From HK1 sp965202735 (GTDB lineage: Bacteria > Pseudomonadota > Gammaproteobacteria > HK1): 64,000 bases of DNA. Positions 45,738 through 54,169 of the stretch are shown here, in pieces; the stretch's first letter is position 1; every line of letters starts with the position of its first letter. Location: contig OZ241844.1 of the NCBI GenBank assembly GCA_965202735.1, positions 2,108,001 through 2,172,000 on the forward strand, given 5' to 3'. Below the pieces are notes generated by a model. That model saw only the letters and a list, made by a program, of their open reading frames with translations, was not told the origin of the DNA and searched no databases. A program made the translations under genes and the position numbers.

Positions 45738-47516
45738 GTGCGGAGGGCACGCCGGTCCGCCGGGCGACGGGCCGGCGGGCTCGTGCTGGCGGCCCTGGTC
45801 GCCGCGGGCGTCCTCCCCGGCTGCGCGGTCACCGAGCCCGCAGTCACCGAGCCCGCGGTCCCCGGAGCGGCCGTGGTCTCCGTGGACCGCGAGGACGAGG
45901 CTCCGGCTTCCGGCGACGCACGGGATGGCGGCGCACTGACCGGCGACGCGCTCTACAAGCTTCTGGTCGGGGAGTTCGCCAGCCATCGCGGCGACATGCT
46001 CTTCGCGCTCGAGAACTACCTGGAGGTCGCCAGAGAGACGCGGGACGCGGGCGTCGCGGCCCGGGCGACGAAGCTCGCGATGTTCGCGCACGCCGAGGAA
46101 CGCGGTCTCGAGGCCGCGCGCCTGTGGACCGAAGCCGATCCGTCCAGCGTGGAGGGCCGGCAGGTTCTCGCGTCCCTGCTCATCCGGGCGGGGGACATCG
46201 ACGAGGCGGTCGAGCACCTCGACAGAATCACGCGCCTGGTGTCCGGACCGCCGGGGGCGGGATATCAGCGCGTCGTGGAAATACTGGGCGCCGAGAGGGA
46301 CGCGGAGGCCGCGGTCACGGCGATGCGGCTGCTGCTGCGCGGGCGCGAGGACAGTGCGGAGGCGCAGTTCGCGCTCGCCCGGCTCCTGGTTCGGGCGGGA
46401 AGCACCGACGAAGCGGCGGCGGCGGTCGATCGCGCCCGCGAGCTCGAGCCCGGCAACGCCCTGGCCGCGATTCTCGGGGCGCGCCTGCGGCAGCGCGCCG
46501 GCGATACCGAGGGGGCATTGCGGGTGCTGGAGGACTTCATCGAGGGGGTCCCCGATTCGGTCACGGCTCGAATGTTCCATGCCCGGGTCCTGGTGGACGC
46601 GCGGCGCTACGAGCAGGCGCGCGAGGTGTTCGAGCACCTGGTGGCGGAAGACCCCGGGAACGACGACGCCCGCCACGCCCTCGCGCTGCTGCTGGTGCAG
46701 ACGAACCGGCTCGACGAGGCGAAGAGCCATTTCGAGAGGCTCGTGGACCTCGAATCGCGGCGGGACGCGGCGTACTACTACCTCGCCCGGATTGCGGAGT
46801 CGCAGGAGCGGTCCGCCGACGCCATCGCCTCCTATCGCCGCGTCCGGCGCGGAGAGCACCGGCTGAATGCGCAGATCGGCATCGGCGTGCTGCTGGCGGA
46901 TGGAGGCGACGTGGAAGCGGCCCGGAGCCACCTGCACGGGGTGCGCAGCGAGACGACCCAGGACGCGGTGCGCATCTACAGCGCCGAGGCGGGACTGCTC
47001 GCACGCGCCGCCCGCTACGACGAGGCGATGGAGGTCTACGATGCCTCGCTCGAGGAGCTCCCCGGAAATCCGGACCTCCTCTACGCGCGCGGGATGCTCG
47101 CCGTGAAGATGGACCGGCTCGACATCCTCGAGCGGGACATGCGCGCCATCATCGAACGCGAGCCGGACAACGCGGAGGCGCTCAACGCCCTCGGATACAC
47201 CCTCGCCGACCGGACGGACCGATACGAAGAAGCCTACGCGCTCATCAAGCGGGCCATCGAGCTCAGGCCCGACGACCACTACATCGTCGACTCCCTGGGA
47301 TGGGTGCTCCATCGCATGGGGCGGCACCGGGAGGCCCTGGTGCAGCTCAGGCGGGCGATGTCCCTCAAGCCGGACCCCGAGATCGCGGCGCATCTCGGCG
47401 AGGTGCTCTGGGTGCTGGGCAACAAGGTCGAAGCGCGGGCGGTGTGGAGCACCGCGCTCGAGACGGCGCCGGACGACGAGCACCTGCTCGACGTCATCGA
47501 GCGCTTCGGGCTTTGA
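45738..47516 (+). CDS. TPR-repeat outer-membrane lipoprotein (PA4667-like)
   Basis: About 592 residues from the GTG at 45738, which gives a proper lipoprotein signal (RRSAGRRAGGLVLAALVAAG then VLPGC). The frame is open further upstream to 45522, but that would bury the signal. The rest is a chain of tetratricopeptide repeats (for example the ENYLEVARE, NALAAILGARL and LGYTLADRTDRYEEAYALIK units), as in the Pseudomonas PA4667 protein, which has the same place between hemA and lolB. It is likely an assembly or scaffold protein. Its TGA overlaps the TTG of lolB (TTGA). Confidence 0.85.
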   Translation: MRRARRSAGRRAGGLVLAALVAAGVLPGCAVTEPAVTEPAVPGAAVVSVDREDEAPASGDARDGGALTGDALYKLLVGEFASHRGDMLFALENYLEVARETRDAGVAARATKLAMFAHAEERGLEAARLWTEADPSSVEGRQVLASLLIRAGDIDEAVEHLDRITRLVSGPPGAGYQRVVEILGAERDAEAAVTAMRLLLRGREDSAEAQFALARLLVRAGSTDEAAAAVDRARELEPGNALAAILGARLRQRAGDTEGALRVLEDFIEGVPDSVTARMFHARVLVDARRYEQAREVFEHLVAEDPGNDDARHALALLLVQTNRLDEAKSHFERLVDLESRRDAAYYYLARIAESQERSADAIASYRRVRRGEHRLNAQIGIGVLLADGGDVEAARSHLHGVRSETTQDAVRIYSAEAGLLARAARYDEAMEVYDASLEELPGNPDLLYARGMLAVKMDRLDILERDMRAIIEREPDNAEALNALGYTLADRTDRYEEAYALIKRAIELRPDDHYIVDSLGWVLHRMGRHREALVQLRRAMSLKPDPEIAAHLGEVLWVLGNKVEARAVWSTALETAPDDEHLLDVIERFGL

Positions 47517-48259
47517 AGTCCGCCGCCGCCGCCGCGCGGGGCGCGGGCGTCCCCGGACCGCGCTCCCGGCGCGGGGCGCGGGCGTCGAAGCGCGCGGCCG
47601 GCGCCGTGCTGGCGATCGGGGGGGCGCTGCTCGCCGGATGCGGGACGCTGCTGGAAGTCCTCTCGCCCGGGCAGCGCGCCGCCGACCCCGACCCCGGCGC
47701 GTCCGCGTCCCGCGAGACCCACGTCGACGCGCTGTCCCGCCTTCGGAGCTGGTCCCTGCTCGGCACGCTGGCCGTGCGGACCGCCGACGGCAACGCGTCA
47801 CGGGTCACCATGCACTGGCGTCAGGCGCCCGACTCCTATCACGTGCGGTTCACGGGACCGCTCGGGGTCGGACTGTTCGAGGTCGAAGGATCGGCGACCG
47901 AGGTCGTGGCGAGGTACCCCGATGGCCGCCGTGCGCGCGCCGCCACGCCCGAGGCGCTCCTGGAGCGGGAGATCGGCTGGTCCGCGCCGCTGCGGGGGCT
48001 GCGCTACTGGATGGTCGGATCTCCCGTGCCCGACGGCGCCCCGTCGAGGACGGAGCTCGACGATCGCGGACGTCTCGTCCGTCTAGAGCAGGCGGGATGG
48101 ACGGTGGTATACGAACGGTACGGCGCTCTCGACGGACTCTCGCTGCCCGAACGCATCCGGTTCTCGAACGCGACGGTCGACGCGACGGTCGTCGTCCGGC
48201 GGTGGAAGGCGGGACACCGGGCCGGCGGACGGGGGACGGGCGTCGAGCCGATGACGTGA
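47513..48259 (+). CDS. lolB: Outer-membrane lipoprotein receptor LolB
   Basis: 248 residues; it accepts lipoproteins from LolA and inserts them into the outer membrane. The signal ends AIGGALLAGC with an unusually long Arg/Ala-rich leader. SRLRSWSLLGTLAVRTADG is the LolB opening, and RFTGPLGVGLFEVEG and LRGLRYWMVGSPVPD are conserved. The start is taken as the TTG at 47513, which overlaps the TPR gene stop. Its own TGA (48257-48259) lies within the 9-bp duplication made by element F. Confidence 0.88.
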   Translation: MKSAAAAARGAGVPGPRSRRGARASKRAAGAVLAIGGALLAGCGTLLEVLSPGQRAADPDPGASASRETHVDALSRLRSWSLLGTLAVRTADGNASRVTMHWRQAPDSYHVRFTGPLGVGLFEVEGSATEVVARYPDGRRARAATPEALLEREIGWSAPLRGLRYWMVGSPVPDGAPSRTELDDRGRLVRLEQAGWTVVYERYGALDGLSLPERIRFSNATVDATVVVRRWKAGHRAGGRGTGVEPMT

Positions 48260-48264
48260 TCGAG

Positions 48265-48386
48265 CAGCAATTCCCGCTAACGCCCGAAGAGGCCGTGCCG
48301 CGATGGGATTCCGGCGCAATTCCGACCACCAGAGCGTCGAATCGAGGGGATTTCAGGAGCATGTTCCCGCCTGGCGGGAATTGCTG
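48265..48386 (+). mobile_element. 122-bp inverted-repeat element, copy F, inserted in the lolB/ispE junction
   Basis: The ends are CAGCAATTCCCG and GGCGGGAATTGCTG. The flanks GTGATCGAG at 48256-48264 and 48387-48395 are identical. The uninserted sequence would have read ATGACGTGATCGAGCTTCCC, in which the lolB TGA and the ispE GTG overlap. The insertion plus duplication separated the two genes while giving each its own complete codon. The element is open in the ispE frame. Confidence 0.93.
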
Positions 48387-49283
48387 GTGATCGAGCTTCC
48401 CGCACCGGCGAAGCTCAACCTGTTCCTGCATGTCGTCGGGCGGCGGGCGGACGGCTACCACGAGCTTCAGACCGTATTCCAGTTCCTCGATCTCGCCGAC
48501 CGCGTGCGCATCGCGCGCCGCGGCGACACGCTCCTGCGCCGCACCGCGTCGATCCCCGGCGTGGAGGAGGCGGATGACCTGGTCATGCGGGCCGCGCGGC
48601 TGCTGCGCGGCGAGTCGGGGGTCGAAGCGGGGGCGGACATCGCTGTCGACAAGCGCATTCCGCTCGGCGGGGGCCTGGGCGGCGGGAGCAGCGACGCGGC
48701 GGCGACGCTGGTCGGCCTCGATCGGCTGTGGGGCCTCGGGCTGGGCGCCGACCGGCTGGCGGCGGTCGGCGCGAAGCTGGGAGCGGACGTGCCGGTGTTC
48801 GTGCGAGGCCTGGCGTCGTGGGGCGAGGGCGTGGGCGAGCGTCTGGTCCCGGTCCCTCTGGAGGAGCCCTGGTACGTGCTCGTCGTGCTCCCCCTCGCGG
48901 TCTCCACCGCGCGCGTGTTCCGGGCGCCCGCGTTGACACGAAATACCCCCGGAATCAGAATGGACCGCCTGCTTCGAGGCGGCTCGGGAACGCCGGAACC
49001 GCCGGTGCGGGTCGAGCGTCTGCTCATCTCCGCCCGCAACGACTGCGAGCCGGTGGTGAGGGAGATGCACCCGGAAGTGGGCGAGGCGATCGACTGGCTC
49101 TCGCAACACGCCCGGGCCCGGATGACCGGCACCGGAGCGACGGTATTCGCGCCGTTCGGGTCCCGCGAGCGGGCCGTCGAGGTTGCGGACGGGACGCCTC
49201 CACCGTGGCGCGGGCTGGTGGCGCGAGGGCTGAACCGGTCGCCGCTGCTCGACGCCGTGAGCCGGCGGGCCGCGACGCAGTAA
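48387..49283 (+). CDS. ispE: 4-diphosphocytidyl-2-C-methyl-D-erythritol kinase
   Basis: 298 residues; a GHMP kinase of the MEP isoprenoid route. It opens VIELPAPAKLNLFLHVVGRR; the ATP loop is PLGGGLGGGSSDAAA, and the C-terminal MTGTGATVFAPF is conserved. The start is a GTG at 48387, the first codon of the downstream target-duplication copy. The frame is open upstream through the element to 48303, so a version with an element-encoded leader is conceivable. The upstream element may now supply or impair ribosome binding. Confidence 0.95.
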   Translation: MIELPAPAKLNLFLHVVGRRADGYHELQTVFQFLDLADRVRIARRGDTLLRRTASIPGVEEADDLVMRAARLLRGESGVEAGADIAVDKRIPLGGGLGGGSSDAAATLVGLDRLWGLGLGADRLAAVGAKLGADVPVFVRGLASWGEGVGERLVPVPLEEPWYVLVVLPLAVSTARVFRAPALTRNTPGIRMDRLLRGGSGTPEPPVRVERLLISARNDCEPVVREMHPEVGEAIDWLSQHARARMTGTGATVFAPFGSRERAVEVADGTPPPWRGLVARGLNRSPLLDAVSRRAATQ

Positions 49284-49327
49284 GCGCGTCCGGTCCCGCC
49301 AGTCACTCCGGGCCAGCTACCTCCGGG

Positions 49328-49380
49328 TCAATCACCCCGGATCAATCACCCCGGATCAATCACCCCGGATCAATCACCTT
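49328..49380 (+). repeat. 14-bp tandem repeat just upstream of tRNA-Gln
   Basis: TCAATCACCCCGGA is repeated three times exactly, with a partial fourth copy, between ispE and the tRNA. This is the intergenic spacer; no promoter could be confidently assigned. Confidence 0.85.
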
Positions 49381-49393
49381 GGGCCAGTTACCT

Positions 49394-49468
49394 TGGGGTG
49401 TAGCCAAGTGGTAAGGCACGGGACTTTGACTCCCGCATTCCCAGGTTCGAATCCTGGCACCCCAGCCA
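49394..49468 (+). tRNA. tRNA-Gln (anticodon TTG)
   Basis: 75 nt including the encoded CCA. The acceptor TGGGGTG pairs with CACCCCA, the anticodon loop is CTTTGAC with TTG at 49426-49428, and the T arm is CCAGG TTCGAAT CCTGG. It follows ispE, as is common in gammaproteobacteria, where prs usually comes next; here an island replaces it. Its 3' part is repeated at 50831. Confidence 0.97.
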
Positions 49469-49479
49469 ACCAGATTGGC
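49418..49479 (+). other. Attachment-site-like repeat, left copy (in tRNA-Gln)
   Basis: 62 bp from ACGGGACTTTGACTCCC to CAACCAGATTGGC, covering the tRNA anticodon arm to 11 bases beyond CCA. It recurs at 50831-50892 with one difference (A to G in the acceptor stem), as expected of att sites of an element integrated in the tRNA gene. Confidence 0.85.
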
Positions 49480-49763
49480 AAGACCTTGTTGCTCAGCGGG
49501 CCAAGGATACTATAAAGTGAATCTTCTTCTGACCTCGCCGCTTTTTTTCTCTCAATCTCTTTTCATTCTGCCAGCCTTGATGCAAGACAGGATTGTCGAA
49601 CCGCTCTCGAGAGTCTTTGGTTACGATATAACGAAACACGATTTAGCATAAGTTGGATGGGTGACGCGAGCAAAACATATTTCAAATAACAACTTGGCTT
49701 GCTACATCAATCGAGACAATAGTATTCATTACTATTTAAGACAACACTGAAGAGATCACTACA
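49480..49763. other. AT-rich island DNA without recognised gene
   Basis: About 280 bp of clearly AT-rich sequence after the att copy. I see no gene on either strand. It contains the likely promoter region of the lipoprotein gene at 49764. Confidence 0.5.
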
Positions 49764-50210
49764 ATGAAAAATTTTATGCTCACAATGGGTCTGCCGGCGC
49801 TGATCGCTACCATGAGCTTGGGAATGCTGACCGCGTGCGACGATGCACAGGTCGCATCCCGCAACCTGTCGAAGGCCGCGGACAACTTCGAGGTCAACCG
49901 TCGGATCGTGTTCTACAACGGCATCACCGACTCGTACATGCTCATCATCGAGGGGCGTTGCTCTATCAAAGATCAGCAGAGTCAACTCGAAGTCACGTGC
50001 AAAGTCGACCAAGACGCCTACCGGAAGCACTTCCTCGGTCTATCCGACAACGTGACATACTTCGCGGAGCAGTTGGCGGCCGTGGATGTCAGTGTGTACC
50101 ACCACCGCGTCGTGTTCAAGCCGCAACTGATCATCCCGGACATCGACTTCAGGGGCAGTGTCGAGGAGCTTCGCGAAAACGCCTCAGAAGCCAATCAGTC
50201 GGAGGAGTGA
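49764..50210 (+). CDS. Phage/island 'beta-sandwich lipoprotein'
   Basis: 148 residues. The signal ATMSLGMLTAC gives a lipid-bearing Cys25. The mature part, with NRRIVFYNGITDSYMLIIEG and HFLGLSDNVTYFAEQL, closely fits a family of small lipoproteins found in prophages and islands and usually called beta-sandwich lipoproteins; the function is unknown to me. It lies between two tRNA-Gln att copies. Confidence 0.75.
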   Translation: MKNFMLTMGLPALIATMSLGMLTACDDAQVASRNLSKAADNFEVNRRIVFYNGITDSYMLIIEGRCSIKDQQSQLEVTCKVDQDAYRKHFLGLSDNVTYFAEQLAAVDVSVYHHRVVFKPQLIIPDIDFRGSVEELRENASEANQSEE

Positions 50211-50293
50211 CCAATGGGCCTTGGCTTGGCTGCGCTCCACGCCGGCGGCTTCGAGGTCGCGGGCTGCGGCGAGCGTGTCGAACGTAGTGGCGC

Positions 50294-50596
50294 TCATTGC
50301 CGACCGACCGTAGCGGTGCTCAACGCGCCTTCGACGTGGGCTTGCCGCTCGGCGAGGCGGCGCATTTCGGCCCGGAACGCTTCCCGGTCGGCATCCGCCT
50401 TCTCCCGGAAGGCGTCCATCGATACCTGCCATGCACGCCGGTCGGCGGCGGCTTCGGCCTGGAAGGCGAGCGTTTGCGCCTGGACCGCTTCAACCTGAGC
50501 CTGGATGTTCCCGGCGCTGATAGCGACGACTACACACACAGTCGCCGCGGCGGCGAGGATGGCCACGGTGAGGGTCAGTACCTGAGTCCACGTCAT
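50294..50596 (-). CDS. Small membrane protein with coiled coil
   Basis: 100 residues. One membrane helix (about 5-28) is followed by a charged helical segment with heptads (FREKADADREAFRAEMRRLA). Such proteins are common near the ends of prophages and islands, sometimes as lysis accessories; the function is not assigned. It lies within the first att-bounded segment. Confidence 0.6.
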   Translation of the reverse strand: MTWTQVLTLTVAILAAAATVCVVVAISAGNIQAQVEAVQAQTLAFQAEAAADRRAWQVSMDAFREKADADREAFRAEMRRLAERQAHVEGALSTATVGRQ

Positions 50597-50694
50597 GGCA
50601 TTCCCCGTGGAACGGCTCCGGGCCGGACACGGTGTCGGGGATGGCGCTGCTTCGTTCGCTTCAATGAGACTGGCCCGAAATCCGAAGACGAGTG

Positions 50695-50837
50695 TACCGC
50701 CCGCCGAAGTGTCCCGTATAGTCTCGCAACGTATCGACTAATCGCGTCGGAAATGGTGGGCAAAATGGTGGGTGAACGGAAAAATAAGACAAGAAAATTA
50801 ATATATATCAATGAAATAAGGTATTGAGATACGGGAC
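50695..50837 (+). repeat. Island right-end repeat, copy 1
   Basis: This sequence (GTGTCCCGTATAGTCTCG, then the GGAAATGGTGGGCAAAATGG block, then an AT-rich run and ATTGAGATACGGGAC) is repeated, diverged, at 52896-53051. Each copy directly precedes an att-like core, so two related elements used the same right end. Confidence 0.8.
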
Positions 50838-50892
50838 TTTGACTCCCGCATTCCCAGGTTCGAATCCTGGCGCCCCAGCCAACCAGATTGGC
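50831..50892 (+). other. Attachment-site-like repeat, middle copy
   Basis: This is the second copy of the tRNA-Gln 3' segment and its downstream CAACCAGATTGGC. It lacks the 5' part of the tRNA, so it is not a functional gene. It ends the first 1.35-kb island and begins the second. Confidence 0.85.
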
Positions 50893-51088
50893 CCTGCCCG
50901 ATGAGACCCTGATGCGCCTGTGCCGGGCGACCTTCCCCGGCCGCAAGGCGAAGGTCCGGGTCCCGGCCGTCGCCGAGCGATTCCGGGCCGGGCGCACGCG
51001 CCGGCCCGTCTCCAGCGCAACGCGCCTGCAAGCGGTTTATGCGCTCTCGCTCGCGTTGCTCGAACCGGGCTTCGCCGAAGCCGCTTGA
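50888..51088 (+). pseudogene. C-terminal ORF fragment beginning at the att junction
   Basis: About 66 codons (TLMRLCRATFPGRKAKVRVP, ending LSLALLEPGFAEAA). No family is recognised. The frame starts only inside the att core, so the N-terminus was probably lost by recombination. Its TGA overlaps the TTG of the next frame. Confidence 0.4.
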
Positions 51089-51294
51089 AAGGCGCGAGCG
51101 ATGGCAAGAGGCCCAGCTACCTCATCGACCCGCCGGGTCCGTTCGCCACACCTGAAGTGCTGTGGGATTTTCTGCGCCGCCTGCGGGACCTGGATCAGGA
51201 AGACATCGCCGTGCAGTAGGCGCGCGAGGATGTGGTGCGCTACTTGGCCTGGAAGACTCCGGCCTACGATCCGGCGCGATCGATTCAGGCGTAG
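51085..51294 (+). pseudogene. Small ORF interrupted by an in-frame TAG
   Basis: Reading from TTG: KRPSYLIDPPGPFATPEVLW, then LRRLRDLDQEDIAVQ, a TAG at 51217-51219, then AREDVVRYLAWKTPAYDPAR and a TAG stop. Protein-like composition continues across the stop, so either a CAG codon has mutated to TAG or the stop is read through. The family is not recognised; island genes of this size often encode small regulators. Confidence 0.45.
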
Positions 51295-51570
51295 CAGAGC
51301 ACCGGGCCGGCCCGCCTCGGCAGTGCTGGTCCCCGCGCACACGAAGCCTCGGAGCGTTGCCCCCTGCGAAGGTTCCTGTATTCTGCCCTTGCGTCTCAGT
51401 CGGAGAGCCCGTTGCCGGGCTCCCTGCTGAATACAACAGCCGACGAGGGGCAGGGAGTCATGACCCGGCCCCGGCGAATAGGCGGGACTTCAACACGCTC
51501 TCCGTGCTGAGGCGCACGGCCCGGCGCCCCTCTTTCGCGCCGGAACCCTTCCTCCTACCGGAGAGCTCCA

Positions 51571-52122
51571 ATGCGCAACATCATTCTGACCCTCCTCATG
51601 GCAGGGTTCATCACACTCGCCGGCTGTGGTGGTGGCGGGAGCAATATACGATCCACAGGAGATGATGGGACATCCCGCGTGTATCGGGCCAGCAAACCAT
51701 ATTGGTGGGATTCGCCTATGGGATGCGACCCACCGAATGATGAGGGTGCCCACTGGTGTGGAGCTGGAGCTTGGGACATTCCTCGACTGACTCGCGGTGG
51801 ATATGAAAGCGCGATAGCAGCTTCGGGAGCTGTTGGTTACCTCTCCAACAGATTGGCCCTGTCTATCACGATCTACTTCGGCGATCGCGATGTCACCATT
51901 ACCTGTGCAGGGCATTCCAAATCCCTCGAAATGAATCGCGATAGTCATCGGACTTCTCATTCTGGCACCCTTATCGAGTATTGGACGTGGGCTCCACGAG
52001 CCAAGATCGAAGGATGCCTGCAGAGTCCCATCAAGATGACGGTGGATGGCGAGACCTACCGGCTCGATACGAAACTGTTGCGCGAGGCGGCTGCAAACGC
52101 GACTGAACGGGCAGGAAGCTGA
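51571..52122 (+). CDS. Unrecognised island lipoprotein
   Basis: 183 residues. MRNIILTLLMAGFITLAGC is a clean lipoprotein signal with Cys19, followed by a Gly run. The mature part contains four further Cys (MGCDPPNDEGAHWCG, ITCAGH and EGCLQS), which may form disulfides. It is less GC-rich than the chromosome. No homology is recognised. A terminator-like hairpin follows. Confidence 0.65.
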   Translation: MRNIILTLLMAGFITLAGCGGGGSNIRSTGDDGTSRVYRASKPYWWDSPMGCDPPNDEGAHWCGAGAWDIPRLTRGGYESAIAASGAVGYLSNRLALSITIYFGDRDVTITCAGHSKSLEMNRDSHRTSHSGTLIEYWTWAPRAKIEGCLQSPIKMTVDGETYRLDTKLLREAAANATERAGS

Positions 52123-52131
52123 TCAGGTAGG

Positions 52132-52161
52132 CTCCTACCCCGGCGGTTGCCGAGGTAGGAG
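52132..52161 (+). terminator. Terminator-like hairpin after the island lipoprotein gene
   Basis: The stem CTCCTACCCCGGC / GCCGAGGTAGGAG pairs at 12 of 13 positions around a GGTT loop, 10 bp beyond the stop. A short GTTT follows; the T-tract is weak. Confidence 0.6.
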
Positions 52162-52224
52162 GTTTCACGGGTCAACGGCTACAGCCGCGGCGGGCGACGC
52201 CAGCCCGCCGGTGGGTTAGCCCGC

Positions 52225-52400
52225 ATCCGTCACCGAGCCTGCGAGGCGCGTGCATCAGCACGCAGGCGAATGAGTAGAAGTACAGCCGCAACTGGTTCGC
52301 CCGCATCGTGTGTGCTCTGGTACGGTCGGCAAAGAGGTCGAGCTGCTGCTTCTTGATGCGATTCTCCGTCTCGCCGCGTGCGCAGTACGACGAGCTCCCC
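52225..52400 (-). pseudogene. IS1380-family transposase C-terminal remnant
   Basis: The minus strand encodes GETENRIKKQQLDLFADRTR followed by AHTMRANQLRLYFYSFACVL and MHAPRRL. The G-E-x-E-N-R-I-K-x-Q segment and the M-R-A-N-Q-L-R-L stretch are characteristic of the DDE transposases of IS1380. The upstream catalytic part is missing. Confidence 0.75.
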
Positions 52401-52521
52401 CGACGGGGTGAATCCGGCCCGGTGCCTGCCGACGGCGAGCCTGAGCCCCGCCCGTGCGACTCGCGAGCCTCGACGCTGCCGAGCGGACCCGGTGCGGGCG
52501 GTGTTGGTGTGCTTCCGGCGC

Positions 52522-52713
52522 TCAGGGTGTCTCCCGCGGCGGCGTGCGTCCGGTGATGGCGTCGCGCAAGCCTTCGAGCAAGCCTTCGAGCTTGGCGACC
52601 CGCTCGGCGATGCCGCGCACGTCGCGATCGAGGCTGCGCATGTCACGATGCAGGTTCCACAGGAACGCGAGGATGGCAACGGACGCGGCGAGAATGAGGT
52701 AGTCGGTGTTCAA
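52522..52713 (-). CDS. Small membrane protein with coiled coil
   Basis: 63 residues. One membrane helix (YLILAASVAILAFLW) is followed by a coiled-coil-like tail (RDVRGIAERVAKLEGLLEGL). It resembles in layout, not sequence, the 100-residue protein at 50294 of the first island; a similar island accessory role is inferred. Confidence 0.6.
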   Translation of the reverse strand: MNTDYLILAASVAILAFLWNLHRDMRSLDRDVRGIAERVAKLEGLLEGLRDAITGRTPPRETP

Positions 52714-52895
52714 GGTGTCTCCCTCCTGCGGCGGCGTGGGTGTCGAAGGTGCTGGCGATGGCGATGGCCTGGTCAGGGCTGCAACCGGCGCAACGCACCG
52801 GACACGAAGACGGCGGTGAGCGTTGCGTTCGCGATCACGATGCCGATCGAGACTCCGATGGCGACCTTGAGCATGTCGGCCTTGGGAGAGTCAGT

Positions 52896-53051
52896 CTACC
52901 GCCCACCGAAGTGTCGCGTATAGTCTCGCTCCGTATCGCCTGGTCGCGTCGGAAATGGTGGGTAAAATGGTTGGTAAATATGGTGGGTGAACGGCAGGAT
53001 GCGACAAGAAAATCAAGCTATGTCAATGAAATGAATCATTGAGATACGGGA
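52896..53051 (+). repeat. Island right-end repeat, copy 2, with truncated att core
   Basis: It matches 50695-50837 with extra bases (GGTTGGTAAATATGGTGGG) and ends ATTGAGATACGGGAC at 53051. The following GGCACCCC resembles the tRNA acceptor end, so the core appears to have lost about 40 bp. Confidence 0.75.
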
Positions 53052-53097
53052 CGGCACCCCGAGCCCCGCATCCGTGCAACCCGAGGAGCCCGTCTCC

Positions 53098-54060
53098 ATG
53101 CCCGACAAGCACCGGATTCTCTGCACCCGCCGGATGCCGCCCGCCGTCGAGGCGCGGCTTGCGCGCGACTACGACGCGGCGCTGAACCCCGAAGACCGCA
53201 TCCACTGCGCGGACAGCCTCCTGGAGGCCAGCGAGGGACGGGACGGGATCTTCTGCGCGAGCGGCGACCCGCTGACCGCCCCGATCGTCGAACGGCTCCC
53301 CGACAGCGTCGGGATCCTCGCCACCTGCTCGGTCGGCCACGAGCACATCGCGCTCGAGGCGGCGAAGGCGCGCGGCATCGTCGTCACCAACACTCCCGAG
53401 GTCCTGAACGACGCCACCGCCGACATCGCGATGCTCTGCCTGCTCGGGGCGGCCCGGCGCGGCGCCGAGGGCGACCGGATGGTGCGGGCCGGCGACTGGG
53501 TGGGCTGGCACTCCACGATGATGCTCGGCGTGCACGTGACGGGAAAGCGTCTCGGCATCTTCGGGATGGGACGCATCGGACGCGCGGTGGCGCGGCGGGC
53601 CCGCGGCTTCGACATGGAGGTCCACTACCACAACCGCAGCCGTCTCGCCCCGGCGCTCGAGGGCGGCGCGGTCTGGCACGACACCCCGGAATCGCTGCTC
53701 GCGGCGAGCGACTTCCTGTCGATCAACGCCCCCTCGACGCCGCGGACGCGCGGATTCCTCGACGCCGGTCGCATCGCGCTCCTGCCCGACGGCGCGGTGG
53801 TGGTGAACACCGCGCGCGGCGACCTCGTCGACGACGACGCGCTCATCGGCGCCCTGCGCTCCGGCAAGGTGGCGGCGGCCGGTCTCGACGTCTTCGCGGG
53901 CGAGCCGAACCTCGACCCTCGCTACCGCGAGCTCGACAACACGTTCCTGCTCCCCCACATCGGCAGTGCGAGCCGCGAGACCCGCGACGCGATGGGATAC
54001 TGCTGCCTGGACAACCTCGACGCGTTCTTCGCGGGCCGCCCGTGCCCGAACGCGCTGTGA
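53098..54060 (+). CDS. D-isomer-specific 2-hydroxyacid dehydrogenase
   Basis: 320 residues of the glyoxylate/hydroxypyruvate (D-glycerate) dehydrogenase type. The NAD(P) loop is GIFGMGRIGRAVARRA near 153-168. The catalytic residues are R240 (NTARGDLVDD), E269 (FAGEPN) and H287 (LPHIGSAS). ATCSVGHEHIAL is the conserved N-domain loop. GAGGAG lies upstream of the ATG at 53098. It marks the resumption of GC-rich chromosome after the island. Confidence 0.92.
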   Translation: MPDKHRILCTRRMPPAVEARLARDYDAALNPEDRIHCADSLLEASEGRDGIFCASGDPLTAPIVERLPDSVGILATCSVGHEHIALEAAKARGIVVTNTPEVLNDATADIAMLCLLGAARRGAEGDRMVRAGDWVGWHSTMMLGVHVTGKRLGIFGMGRIGRAVARRARGFDMEVHYHNRSRLAPALEGGAVWHDTPESLLAASDFLSINAPSTPRTRGFLDAGRIALLPDGAVVVNTARGDLVDDDALIGALRSGKVAAAGLDVFAGEPNLDPRYRELDNTFLLPHIGSASRETRDAMGYCCLDNLDAFFAGRPCPNAL

Positions 54061-54169
54061 GGGACGGACGGCCGGGAGCCCGGTCCGGCGGGACCCGGGC
54101 GCGGCGCGCACGTATCGCGCCGCTTCGGACGATTCGGTTGATTCGGAGGATCAGGGTCAGATCAGGGTC

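Noticed and set aside
43050..47801. A 1,583-codon minus-strand frame
   Set aside because: Only the prfA part at 43050-44135 has family sequence; the rest is antisense or out of frame to hemA and the TPR gene.
50831..50892. A second tRNA-Gln gene
   Set aside because: Only the 3' part of the tRNA is present and the D arm and 5' acceptor strand are missing, so it is an att-type copy.
49284..54060. prs (ribose-phosphate pyrophosphokinase), expected after ispE and tRNA-Gln
   Set aside because: No sequence with PRPP synthetase motifs is present in this stretch; island DNA and a 2-hydroxyacid dehydrogenase gene occupy it.
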